Source: Candidatus Competibacteraceae bacterium
Lineage (GTDB): Bacteria > Pseudomonadota > Gammaproteobacteria > Competibacterales > Competibacteraceae
Reading direction: 5' to 3'
DNA length: 40,236 nt
NCBI GenBank assembly: GCA_003989075.1
Contig: RXIX01000017.1
Coordinates: 1 to 40,236, forward strand
The translations under genes and the position numbers were made by a program. Under the pieces are notes generated by a model. That model worked only from the letters and a program-made list of their open reading frames with translations. It was not told where the DNA came from and ran no database searches. Below, one piece after another: positions 32,697-40,236 of this stretch; positions within the stretch are counted from its first letter, which is position 1; each line of letters begins with the position of its first letter.

Positions 32697-33563
32697 TCAG
32701 GACGCGCTGATCGCTGTCACCTGAACATCGACGCTGAGGCTGGGCGAGAGATCCCGGGGACCGATGAAACTGCCCGCGACCGGCGGCACCGTTTCCGGAT
32801 GGCGGGCCACCGCGACGGGAATATAGCGACTGCCGGTAATCTCACCGGCAGTCGGATCAAAGCCCTTCCAGCCAGGACCCGGCAGATAGACCTGTGCCCA
32901 GGCATGGGTCGAGGCAGCGCCGGGCCCGGTCGCCGGCACATAGGAATAGCCACTGACAAAGCGGCTGGCCAGACCCAGCGCGCGGCAGGCCTCGATAAAC
33001 AGCGTGGCATAATCGCGGCAGGAACCGCTGCGCCGGGCCAGGGTTTGCGCCGGTGACTGCACACCGGGCTCCTCGCGGACCACATAGCGAAAATCCCGGT
33101 TAATGCTGCGATTGAGCCGATCCAGCAGAACGTAGGTCTCCATCCGGCCACCGGGCAGACCCAGACTCGCCAGCCAATCGCGCAGGACCGCGAGCGCCTC
33201 GGGATAGACCGGCTGCTGGAAAGGCGCCAGATCAATACGCTCCTCATGGAGGTATTGAAATGGATAATGCAGCGCATAGTCTTCGACGATGAAATCCAGC
33301 GGCATCTCGTCGTAATGCCGGATCAGCACCGTGCTATCGATGGCCAGCCGCCGCGTTGGCTCCAGAAAACACGCCACCACCAGCGAATTGTCGAACATAT
33401 CGCGCTGCCAGCGGGTGCGATGGGCGGGGCTGATCGTCAGCGTCGAGGACTCGATGCGCAAGTCGTGATCCTCGCGCGGTCGCAGCAGCAGGCGATGGGG
33501 CTGCAAGGTCACCAAACTGGGGAACTGGTATACCGTCAAGTGATTGATACGCAAGCGCCGCAT
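32697..33563 (-). CDS. Transglutaminase-like cysteine protease family protein
   Basis: A 288-residue cytoplasmic protein. The N-terminal region (about 1-90) is the beta domain that precedes many bacterial transglutaminases (INHLTVYQFPSLVTLQPHRL, then LLRPRE). The transglutaminase core follows with its triad: Cys182 in RSGSCRDYATLFIEACRALG, His220 in STHAWAQVYLPG and Asp236 in GFDPTAG. Such proteins are probably amidases or peptidases rather than crosslinkers; no substrate is known. A purine-rich stretch, GGGGGGAAG, lies just before the ATG. It is divergent from aceE across 240 bases that hold no gene; TATAGT at 33675-33680 could be a -10 box for aceE, but I see no matching -35 box. Confidence 0.92.
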   Translation of the reverse strand: MRRLRINHLTVYQFPSLVTLQPHRLLLRPREDHDLRIESSTLTISPAHRTRWQRDMFDNSLVVACFLEPTRRLAIDSTVLIRHYDEMPLDFIVEDYALHYPFQYLHEERIDLAPFQQPVYPEALAVLRDWLASLGLPGGRMETYVLLDRLNRSINRDFRYVVREEPGVQSPAQTLARRSGSCRDYATLFIEACRALGLASRFVSGYSYVPATGPGAASTHAWAQVYLPGPGWKGFDPTAGEITGSRYIPVAVARHPETVPPVAGSFIGPRDLSPSLSVDVQVTAISAS

Positions 33564-33803
33564 GCTGCTTCCCCCCAGGTCTGGCTTTTGTTCAGCTTAA
33601 CACCGCCCGCTCCGTCCCGCACGGCACAACGCCCGGACAGGTCTGACGTTGAATGTATTTGTATAGGACCCGTCTATAGTTTGAAGACTCTGATTCCGGC
33701 ATCCAGGACCGCAGGCCAGCGACCACGACTGCCATGCGTCCCGTCCCAGGTCCCGCCAGTGCCAGAACATACGCCACCACCCCTCACCACCACGGAAGCC
33801 TCC

Positions 33804-36467
33804 ATGACGATCGAGAATGACCGCGACCAGGACCCCCAGGAAACCCAGGAATGGCTCGACGCCCTCGATGCGGTGCTTGAAGCGGAAGGTCTGCAACGCG
33901 CCTATTACCTGCTCGGCCAGTTGCAGGACAAGGCCCGCGCCGCCGGCGTCCACATGCCCTACAGCGCCAACACGCCCTACATCAACACCATTCCGGTCGA
34001 GCAGGAGGACTACACCCCTGGCGATCCGGGCATGGAATGGCGCATCCGTTCCCTGATTCGCTGGAATGCCCTGGCCATGGTCATCAAGGCCAATCGCCAG
34101 ACCGCCGAACTGGGCGGCCATATCGCCAGCTTTGCCTCCAGCGCCACGCTGTACGATGTTGGTTTCAATCACTTCTGGCACGCCCCGGATGACCGGCACG
34201 GCGGCGATCTGGTGTTCATCCAGGGCCATTCCGCGCCCGGCATCTATGCCCGCGCTTATCTGGAAGGCCGCCTGAGCGAGGCGCAACTGGACAATTTCCG
34301 CCAGGAAGTCGATGGCAACGGCCTCAGCTCCTACCCGCATCCCTGGCTGATGCCGGATTTCTGGCAATTCCCCACCGTCTCCATGGGCCTTGGGCCGATC
34401 CAGGCGATTTACCAGGCGCGGTTCATGAAGTATCTGCACAACCGCGGCATCGCCAACACTGCGGGCCGCAAGGTCTGGTGCTTCTGCGGCGACGGTGAAA
34501 TGGATGAACCCGAATCACTCGGCGCGATTGCCCTCGCCGCCCGTGAAAATCTCGACAACCTGATCTTCGTCATTAACTGCAACCTGCAACGCCTTGACGG
34601 CCCGGTGCGCGGCAACGGCAAGATCATTCAGGAACTGGAAGGTGATTTCCGCGGCACCGGCTGGAACGTGATCAAGGTGCTGTGGGGCTCGTACTGGGAT
34701 CCGCTGCTTGCTGCCGACAAGAAAGGTCTGCTGCGCAAGCTCATGGAAGAATGCGTCGATGGTGAATACCAGAACTTCAAGGCCAAGGGCGGCGCCTATA
34801 CCCGCGAGCACTTCTTTGGCAAGTATCCTGAACTCAGGCAGATGGTCAGCCACCTGTCCGACGAGGACATCTGGCGGCTGAACCGCGGCGGCCATGATCC
34901 GCACAAGATCTATGCCGCCTATGCCGAAGCGGTTAAACATGTCGGCCAGCCAACCGTGATCCTGGCCAAGACCGTCAAGGGCTACGGCATGGGCGTCGCG
35001 GGCGAAGGCAAGAACATCACCCACTCGCAGAAGAAGATGGGCGAGCAGGCGCTGCGCGACTTCCGCGACCGCTTTCACATCCCGATTTCCGATGAACAGT
35101 TGTACGCGGCGCCGTTCTTCAAGCCCGCGGCAGACAGCCCGGAGATTCAATACCTGCAGGCCCGGCGCGCGGCATTGGGCGGCTATCTGCCACAGCGCCG
35201 CCGCGAAGCCACGCCCCTGCCCGCGCCACCGCTGGCCGCGTTCGACGCCCTGTTGCAGGACAGCGGCGAGCGCGACATGTCCACCACCATGGCCTTCGTG
35301 CGCATCCTCACCCAGGTGGCACGCGATAAGAGTATTGGCCGCCATGTCGTGCCGATCGTCGCCGACGAAGCGCGCACCTTTGGCATGGAAGGCATGTTCC
35401 GCCAGATCGGCATTTACTCCCCGCGCGGCCAGTTGTACGAGCCGCAGGATGCCGATCAGCTCATGTTCTACAAGGAAGATCTCAAGGGGCAGATTCTGCA
35501 GGAAGGCATCAACGAAGCCGGCGCCATGTCGTCATGGATCGCTGCCGGCACCGCCTACAGCAACCACGGCGTCAACATGGTGCCGTTCTACATCTACTAC
35601 TCGATGTTCGGCTTCCAGCGCATCGGCGATCTAGCCTGGGCGGCGGGTGATATCCAGGCGCGCGGCTTCCTGATCGGCGGCACCTCCGGGCGCACCACGC
35701 TGGCCGGCGAGGGCCTGCAGCATCAGGACGGTCATAGCCAACTGTTCGCCCAGTTCATTCCCAACTGCGTGTCCTACGATCCGACCTTCGCCTATGAACT
35801 GGCAGTGATCATTCAGGACGGCCTGCGGCGCATGTTCCAGGAGCAGGAAAACGTCTTCTACTACATCACTACGCTGAACGAGAACTACCACCATCCGGCC
35901 ATGCCGGAGGGCGTGCAGGAAGGCATTCTCAAGGGTCTGTACCGGTTCCAGCACGGCAGCGGCGCCGGGCCACGGGTGCAACTGCTCGGCTGCGGCGCGA
36001 TTCTGCGCGAGGTGATCGCCGCCGCCGATCTGCTGCACGAGGACTGGGGCGTGACCGCCGACATCTGGTCGGCACCGGGCATCAACCTGCTGGCGCGCGA
36101 AGGTCAGGACGTAGCGCGCTGGAACCTGCTGCATCCGGGCGAACCACCACGGCGCAGCTATGTGGAAAACTGCCTGGACGACCATCCGGGACCGGTGGTC
36201 GCCGCCACCGATTACATCAAGCTCTACGCCGAACAGTTGCGCCCGCTGCTGCCGGGACGCCACTACCTGACCCTGGGTACCGACGGCTTTGGCCGCAGCG
36301 ACACCCGCACCAAGCTGCGCCGGCACTTCGAGGTTGACCGCCACTATGTGACGCTGGCCGCGCTGAAGGCCCTGGCCGATGAAGGTGTACTGCCGGCCAG
36401 CCGTGTCGCCGAGGCACTCGCCCGCTACGGCATCGACCCGAACAAGCCCAACCCGCTGTACGTTTAA
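33804..36467 (+). CDS. aceE: Pyruvate dehydrogenase E1 component (homodimeric)
   Basis: The thiamine-diphosphate enzyme that decarboxylates pyruvate and reductively acetylates the lipoyl groups of E2. It has 887 residues, identical in length to E. coli AceE, the homodimeric class. Recognisable parts: DPQETQEWLDALDAVLEAEG at the start, the TPP/Mg motif GDGEMDEPESLGAIALAAREN running to NLQRLDGPVRGNGKIIQELE, and SKxxxHGV-type downstream blocks such as GHSQLFAQFIPNCVSYDP. The ATG at 33804 has GGAAG 5 bases upstream; the open frame extends about 560 bases further back over the divergent transglutaminase gene and is not coding there. First gene of aceE-aceF-lpd. Confidence 0.98.
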   Translation: MTIENDRDQDPQETQEWLDALDAVLEAEGLQRAYYLLGQLQDKARAAGVHMPYSANTPYINTIPVEQEDYTPGDPGMEWRIRSLIRWNALAMVIKANRQTAELGGHIASFASSATLYDVGFNHFWHAPDDRHGGDLVFIQGHSAPGIYARAYLEGRLSEAQLDNFRQEVDGNGLSSYPHPWLMPDFWQFPTVSMGLGPIQAIYQARFMKYLHNRGIANTAGRKVWCFCGDGEMDEPESLGAIALAARENLDNLIFVINCNLQRLDGPVRGNGKIIQELEGDFRGTGWNVIKVLWGSYWDPLLAADKKGLLRKLMEECVDGEYQNFKAKGGAYTREHFFGKYPELRQMVSHLSDEDIWRLNRGGHDPHKIYAAYAEAVKHVGQPTVILAKTVKGYGMGVAGEGKNITHSQKKMGEQALRDFRDRFHIPISDEQLYAAPFFKPAADSPEIQYLQARRAALGGYLPQRRREATPLPAPPLAAFDALLQDSGERDMSTTMAFVRILTQVARDKSIGRHVVPIVADEARTFGMEGMFRQIGIYSPRGQLYEPQDADQLMFYKEDLKGQILQEGINEAGAMSSWIAAGTAYSNHGVNMVPFYIYYSMFGFQRIGDLAWAAGDIQARGFLIGGTSGRTTLAGEGLQHQDGHSQLFAQFIPNCVSYDPTFAYELAVIIQDGLRRMFQEQENVFYYITTLNENYHHPAMPEGVQEGILKGLYRFQHGSGAGPRVQLLGCGAILREVIAAADLLHEDWGVTADIWSAPGINLLAREGQDVARWNLLHPGEPPRRSYVENCLDDHPGPVVAATDYIKLYAEQLRPLLPGRHYLTLGTDGFGRSDTRTKLRRHFEVDRHYVTLAALKALADEGVLPASRVAEALARYGIDPNKPNPLYV

Positions 36468-36499
36468 GCAGGCGCGTGGTCAACCGAGGAGAATTGCGC

Positions 36500-38116
36500 G
36501 TGAGCATCATCAAAGAAATCCATGTGCCGGATATTGGCGATTTCAAGAACGTCGATGTTATCGATGTCCTGGTGGCCGCCGGTGACAGCGTCGAAGCGGA
36601 TAGCCCGCTGCTGCTGCTGGAAAGCGATAAGGCGACCATGGAAGTGCCGGCGCCGCTGGCCGGCACAGTGCGCGAAGTCAAGGTCAAGGTCGGCGATAAG
36701 CTCTCGCAGGGCGATCTGATCCTGTATCTGAACGTCGCGGAAAGCGTCGCCGCGCCAGAGCCGGCATCTACCACACCCGCGACCGCTGCCGCCCCACTGG
36801 GCGAAACGCGCGAGGTGCGCGTGCCAGACATCGGCGATTTCAAGGGCATACCGGTCACGGACATCCTGGTTGCGCCCGGCGACCGGGTCGAACCCGATAC
36901 CTCGCTGATCACTCTGGAAAGCGACAAGGCCAGCATGGACGTGCCAGCGCCGTTCGCCGGCGTGGTGCAAAGCATCGAGGTCAAGGTCGGTGACAAACTT
37001 TCGCAAGGCGATCTGATCCTGCTGCTGACGACGAGCGCATCGGCACCGACCAAGCGCCAGTTGCCCGACGCGCTCAGCGCCGTCACGCTCGGCCCAAAGA
37101 CGCCCAAGCCGGAAGGCATTACGCCGCCGCAGCCACCGGTGCCCAAGACGCCGCCGCCAGCACCGGTCGAAGTCGAGTCTGCGGCCAGCTTCACCAAGGT
37201 GCATGCCAGTCCAGCGGTGCGGCGTTTCGCCCGTGAACTGGGCGTTGACCTGAATCGTCTGAAAACCGGTTCCGGCCCCAAGAATCGCCTGCTCAAGGAA
37301 GACGTGCAGGCCTTCGTCAAGCAGGTGATGAGCGGCGCGGCCAGCGTCAGCGCGCCTGCGGCAACTTCAAGCGCAGGCGGTCTTGATCTGCTGCCCTGGC
37401 CGGTGGTCGATTTCGCCAAATTCGGCGAAGTCGAGATCCAGCCGCTGACACGGATCCGCAAACTGTCCGCCGCCAACCTGGCGCGCAACTGGGTGATGAT
37501 TCCGGCGGTGACCTATCACGAAGACGCCGACATCACCGATCTGGAAGCCTTTCGCCTGCAGCTCAACCGCGAAAACGAGAAAGGCAGCGGCGCCAAACTG
37601 ACCCTGCTGGCCTTCCTGATCAAGGCCTGCGTGCGCGCTCTGCAACAGTTCCCGGATTTCAACAGTTCCCTGGATGGCGAAAACCTGGTGCGCAAGCGCT
37701 ATTACCACATCGCCTTCGCCGCCGACACGCCCAGCGGCCTGGTGGTGCCGGTGGTAAAAAATGCCGATCAGAAGGGACTGTTCGACATCGCCCGCGAGAC
37801 TGGCGAACTGGCAAAAAAGGCCCGCGATGGCAAGCTCGGTCCTGGCGACATGCAGGGCGCCTGCTTCACCATTTCCTCGCTGGGTGGCATCGGTGGCAGC
37901 TATTTCTCGCCGATCATCAACGCTCCGGAAGTCGCGATTCTCGGCGTCGGCAAATCGATGATGAAGCCGGTCTGGGATGGCGCACAGTTCGTGCCACGCC
38001 TGAGCGTGCCGCTGTCGCTGAGTGCCGATCACCGCGTCATCGATGGCGCGCTGGCCACCCGGTTTAACGTTTACCTGGCGCAATTGCTGGCGGATTTCCG
38101 CCGCGTGCTGCTCTGA
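36500..38116 (+). CDS. aceF: Dihydrolipoyllysine acetyltransferase (E2) with two lipoyl domains
   Basis: The core of the pyruvate dehydrogenase complex; it transfers acetyl from lipoyl-lysine to CoA. It has 538 residues: lipoyl domain 1 (Lys44 in ESDKATMEV), lipoyl domain 2 (Lys143 in ESDKASMDV), a Pro-rich linker, the E1/E3-binding domain (about 234-275, [16 protein letters not shown]) and the catalytic domain ending with His511 and Asp515 in [12 protein letters not shown]. coli has three lipoyl domains, many other bacteria two or one. The GTG start has AGGAG 8 bases upstream. It lies 32 bases after aceE and 16 before lpd. Confidence 0.97.
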   Translation: MSIIKEIHVPDIGDFKNVDVIDVLVAAGDSVEADSPLLLLESDKATMEVPAPLAGTVREVKVKVGDKLSQGDLILYLNVAESVAAPEPASTTPATAAAPLGETREVRVPDIGDFKGIPVTDILVAPGDRVEPDTSLITLESDKASMDVPAPFAGVVQSIEVKVGDKLSQGDLILLLTTSASAPTKRQLPDALSAVTLGPKTPKPEGITPPQPPVPKTPPPAPVEVESAASFTKVHASPAVRRFARELGVDLNRLKTGSGPKNRLLKEDVQAFVKQVMSGAASVSAPAATSSAGGLDLLPWPVVDFAKFGEVEIQPLTRIRKLSAANLARNWVMIPAVTYHEDADITDLEAFRLQLNRENEKGSGAKLTLLAFLIKACVRALQQFPDFNSSLDGENLVRKRYYHIAFAADTPSGLVVPVVKNADQKGLFDIARETGELAKKARDGKLGPGDMQGACFTISSLGGIGGSYFSPIINAPEVAILGVGKSMMKPVWDGAQFVPRLSVPLSLSADHRVIDGALATRFNVYLAQLLADFRRVLL

Positions 38117-38132
38117 GCGGAGATCGCCCACA

Positions 38133-39932
38133 ATGAGTCTCATGGATGTCAGGGTTCCCGATATCGGCGATTTCCAGGATGTCGCCATTATCGAAGTGCT
38201 GGTCAAGCCCGGCGACACGCTCGCTGCCGAAGATCCGCTGATCGTGCTGGAAAGCGACAAGGCCAGTCTGGAAGTGCCCGCGCCACAGGCCGGCACGGTG
38301 CGCGAGGTCCGGGTCAAGGTTGGCGACAAGGTTTCGCAGGGCGATCTGATCCTGTCGCTGGAGGTGGCCATGCCCGCTGCTGCGCCAGCGCCCGCTGCGG
38401 ATGCCGGCAGCGTCAGTGCCCCGCGCCCGCCCGCGCAGACAGGCAGCGTCAGTGCCCCGCGCCCGGCTGCAGGAAACGCTGCAGGATCAAAGGTCGCTGA
38501 TCTCAGTTGCGAACTGCTGGTGCTGGGCGCCGGGCCAGGCGGCTACTCAGCCGCATTTCGCGCTGCTGATCTGGGTTTGAAAACCGTGCTGGTCGAGCGC
38601 TACCCGACCCTCGGTGGCGTCTGCCTGAACGTGGGCTGCATTCCCTCCAAGGCGCTGCTGCATGTCGCGGCGGTGATCGACGAAGCAGCGCATTTTGCCG
38701 ATCTTGGCGTCAGCTTTGGCCCACCCACTATCGACCTGGAGCGGCTGCGTGCCCACAAGAACCAGGTGATCGGCAAACTGACCGGCGGGCTGGCCGGCAT
38801 GGCCAAGGCGCGCAAGGTCGAGGTGGTGCGCGGTTATGGTCATTTCCTCGACGCACACCATGTCGAAGTCGAACAGACCACCGGCAGCGGTCAGGACAAG
38901 AGTGGCATGAGCACCGTGATCCACTTTGAACAGTGCATCATTGCCGCCGGCAGTCAGGCGGTGCACCTGCCGTTCCTGCCCGATGATCCGCGCATCGTCG
39001 ATTCCACCGGCGCGCTGGCCCTGCCCAGCATTCCCGAGCGGCTGCTGGTGATCGGTGGCGGCATCATCGGCCTGGAAATGGCCACGGTGTATTCGACCCT
39101 GGGCGCGCGCATCGACGTCGTGGAAATGCTCGACACGCTGATGCCCGGCCCGGATCGCGATCTGGTCAAGGTCTGGCAGAAGGTCAACGCGCGGCGCTTC
39201 GAGCGCATCATGCTCAAAACCAAAACGGTCGCGGTCGAGGCCCGGCCCGATGGCCTGTGGGTCAGTTTCGCCGGCGACAACGCACCCGCCGAAGCCCAGC
39301 GTTATGACCTGATTTTGCAGGCCGCCGGGCGCAGTCCTAATGGCCTGAAGATTGGCGCGGAACGGGCCGGCGTCGCGGTCAGCGAACGCGGCTTTATCAG
39401 CGTCGATCGGCAGATGCGCAGCAACGTGCCGCATATCTTCGCCATCGGCGATATCGTCGGTCAGCCGATGCTGGCGCATAAGGCGGTGCATGAAGGCCAT
39501 GTTGCCGCCGAGGTCGCCGCCGGGCACAAGCGTTTCTTCGATGCCAAGGTGATTCCCGGCGTGGCCTATACCGATCCGGAAGTGGCCTGGGTGGGACTCA
39601 GCGAGGCCGAAGCCAAGGCACAGGGTTTGCGGGTGGGCGTGAGCCGCTTTCCCTGGGCGGCCTCCGGGCGGGCCATCGCCAATGGCCGCGACGAGGGCTT
39701 CACCAAGCTGATTTTCGATGCCGATACGCAGCGCGTGGTGGGTGGTGGCATCGTCGGCACCCACGCTGGCGACCTGATCGGCGAAGTAGCGCTGGCCATT
39801 GAGATGGGCGCGGATGCCGCTGACATTGGCCTGACCATTCACCCGCACCCGACGCTGGGTGAGTCGATTGGTCTGGCCGCTGAGGTATTCGAGGGCGTCT
39901 GCACCGACCTGCCGCCGGCGCGGCGCGGTTAG
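38133..39932 (+). CDS. lpd: Dihydrolipoamide dehydrogenase (E3) with N-terminal lipoyl domain
   Basis: The flavoprotein that reoxidises dihydrolipoyl groups with NAD+. It has 599 residues, about 125 more than E. coli Lpd, because an extra lipoyl domain (Lys43 in ESDKASLEV) and an Ala/Pro linker with the repeat GSVSAPRP (twice) precede the enzyme. The FAD motif is [15 protein letters not shown] (from about 129), the redox disulphide Cys164/Cys169 in [13 protein letters not shown], the NAD motif [14 protein letters not shown] and the C-terminal His-Glu in [16 protein letters not shown]. Lipoyl-bearing E3 is known in several proteobacteria. The ATG at 38133 has GGAG 10 bases upstream. It overlaps nothing and ends one base before the next start codon. 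Confidence 0.98.
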   Translation: MSLMDVRVPDIGDFQDVAIIEVLVKPGDTLAAEDPLIVLESDKASLEVPAPQAGTVREVRVKVGDKVSQGDLILSLEVAMPAAAPAPAADAGSVSAPRPPAQTGSVSAPRPAAGNAAGSKVADLSCELLVLGAGPGGYSAAFRAADLGLKTVLVERYPTLGGVCLNVGCIPSKALLHVAAVIDEAAHFADLGVSFGPPTIDLERLRAHKNQVIGKLTGGLAGMAKARKVEVVRGYGHFLDAHHVEVEQTTGSGQDKSGMSTVIHFEQCIIAAGSQAVHLPFLPDDPRIVDSTGALALPSIPERLLVIGGGIIGLEMATVYSTLGARIDVVEMLDTLMPGPDRDLVKVWQKVNARRFERIMLKTKTVAVEARPDGLWVSFAGDNAPAEAQRYDLILQAAGRSPNGLKIGAERAGVAVSERGFISVDRQMRSNVPHIFAIGDIVGQPMLAHKAVHEGHVAAEVAAGHKRFFDAKVIPGVAYTDPEVAWVGLSEAEAKAQGLRVGVSRFPWAASGRAIANGRDEGFTKLIFDADTQRVVGGGIVGTHAGDLIGEVALAIEMGADAADIGLTIHPHPTLGESIGLAAEVFEGVCTDLPPARRG

Positions 39933-39933
39933 C

Positions 39934-40236
39934 ATGCTGCTGCTGGATAAGCTGCTGGCGCAACTGGTCTATCCGCTGAATCTGGCGCTGACTCTGCTGC
40001 TGCTGGCGCTGGCCTTGCTGCTGCTGGGCCGGGCGCGGCGCTGGAGTATCGGCCTGCTGGCAGCGGCGCTGGGCTGGCTGTGGCTATGGTCGCTGCCGGT
40101 GTTCGCCGATTGGCTGCAGGGCGGGCTGGAGCAGCGCTACCCGGCGCTGCCAGCCGCGCAACTGCCGAGTGCCGAAGCCATCGTGGTGCTGGGCGGGGCA
40201 ATGGAACCGGCGCTGCCACCGCTTTCGCCGGACCCG
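39934..40236 (+). CDS. DUF218 (YdcF/ElyC/SanA-like) membrane protein, 5' part only
   Basis: The window end cuts this gene after 101 codons. It opens MLLLDKLLAQLVYPLNLALT with two membrane helices (about 15-32 and 40-58), then EQRYPALPAAQLPSAEAIVVLGGAMEP. The last block, with IVVLGG, is the hallmark of DUF218 proteins, which include E. coli ElyC and SanA, inner-membrane proteins involved in envelope integrity. It starts one base after the lpd stop and may be translated from the same message; no separate ribosome site is obvious. Confidence 0.82.
   Translation, partial: MLLLDKLLAQLVYPLNLALTLLLLALALLLLGRARRWSIGLLAAALGWLWLWSLPVFADWLQGGLEQRYPALPAAQLPSAEAIVVLGGAMEPALPPLSPDP

Noticed and set aside
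33649-33680. TTGAAT and TATAGT as an aceE promoter
   Set aside because: The spacing is 20 bases, too long for a sigma-70 promoter; only the TATAGT box is worth noting.

Overview
The window is GC-rich chromosomal DNA that looks gammaproteobacterial, from a species I cannot name. The grounds are a type I-F CRISPR repeat, a mutY-yggX pair, an aceE-aceF-lpd operon whose AceE has the E. coli length, and E. coli-like IlvD, MutY and GloA whose catalytic residues fall at E. coli positions. No rRNA, intact transposase or cas gene is present.

Left edge (1-730): the leader-distal end of a type I-F CRISPR array runs straight into the C-terminal stub of a tyrosine recombinase, which abuts the 3' end of a tRNA-Phe gene on the other strand. 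This looks like the eroded end of a tRNA-integrated island. Next (733-12241) comes mostly housekeeping: yggX-mutY, a YeeZ-like dehydratase, a FimX-like protein with degenerate GGDEF and EAL domains, ilvD, a pirin, a di-haem cytochrome c, and a periplasmic binding protein paired with a hybrid sensor kinase.

Centre (12428-27244): an unusual envelope gene block. On the + strand it encodes a DUF4384 lipoprotein, a membrane-tethered TerD protein, two coiled-coil lipoproteins, a TPR protein, and a paralogue of that TPR protein fused to a trypsin-like protease. Facing it on the - strand is a translationally linked run of a PBP-like protein, a SEDS (FtsW/RodA) protein and an FHA protein. Divergent from the PBP gene is a transmembrane Ser/Thr kinase. 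Kinase, FHA, SEDS and PBP are the same set found in the actinobacterial pknB-pbpA-rodA-fhaA locus. Here the PBP has lost its SxxK and KTG residues, while the SEDS aspartate, the kinase residues and the FHA residues remain. I regard this as the best candidate for an undescribed system: phospho-signalling tied to a SEDS/pseudo-transpeptidase pair.

Right part (27283-40236): gloA, a DUF72-XRE pair and a small lipoprotein. Then a 600-base gene-free stretch holds a dispersed repeat, a known REP-like element and a very long GC hairpin. A DmdC-type acyl-CoA dehydrogenase follows, preceded by an AT-rich control region with a perfect palindrome. Last are a transglutaminase and the pyruvate dehydrogenase operon aceE-aceF-lpd, running into a DUF218 gene cut by the window end. 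A roughly 140-150 base intergenic repeat occurs twice (7724-7865 and 29893-30045); one copy appears to supply the last codons and stop of the pirin gene.
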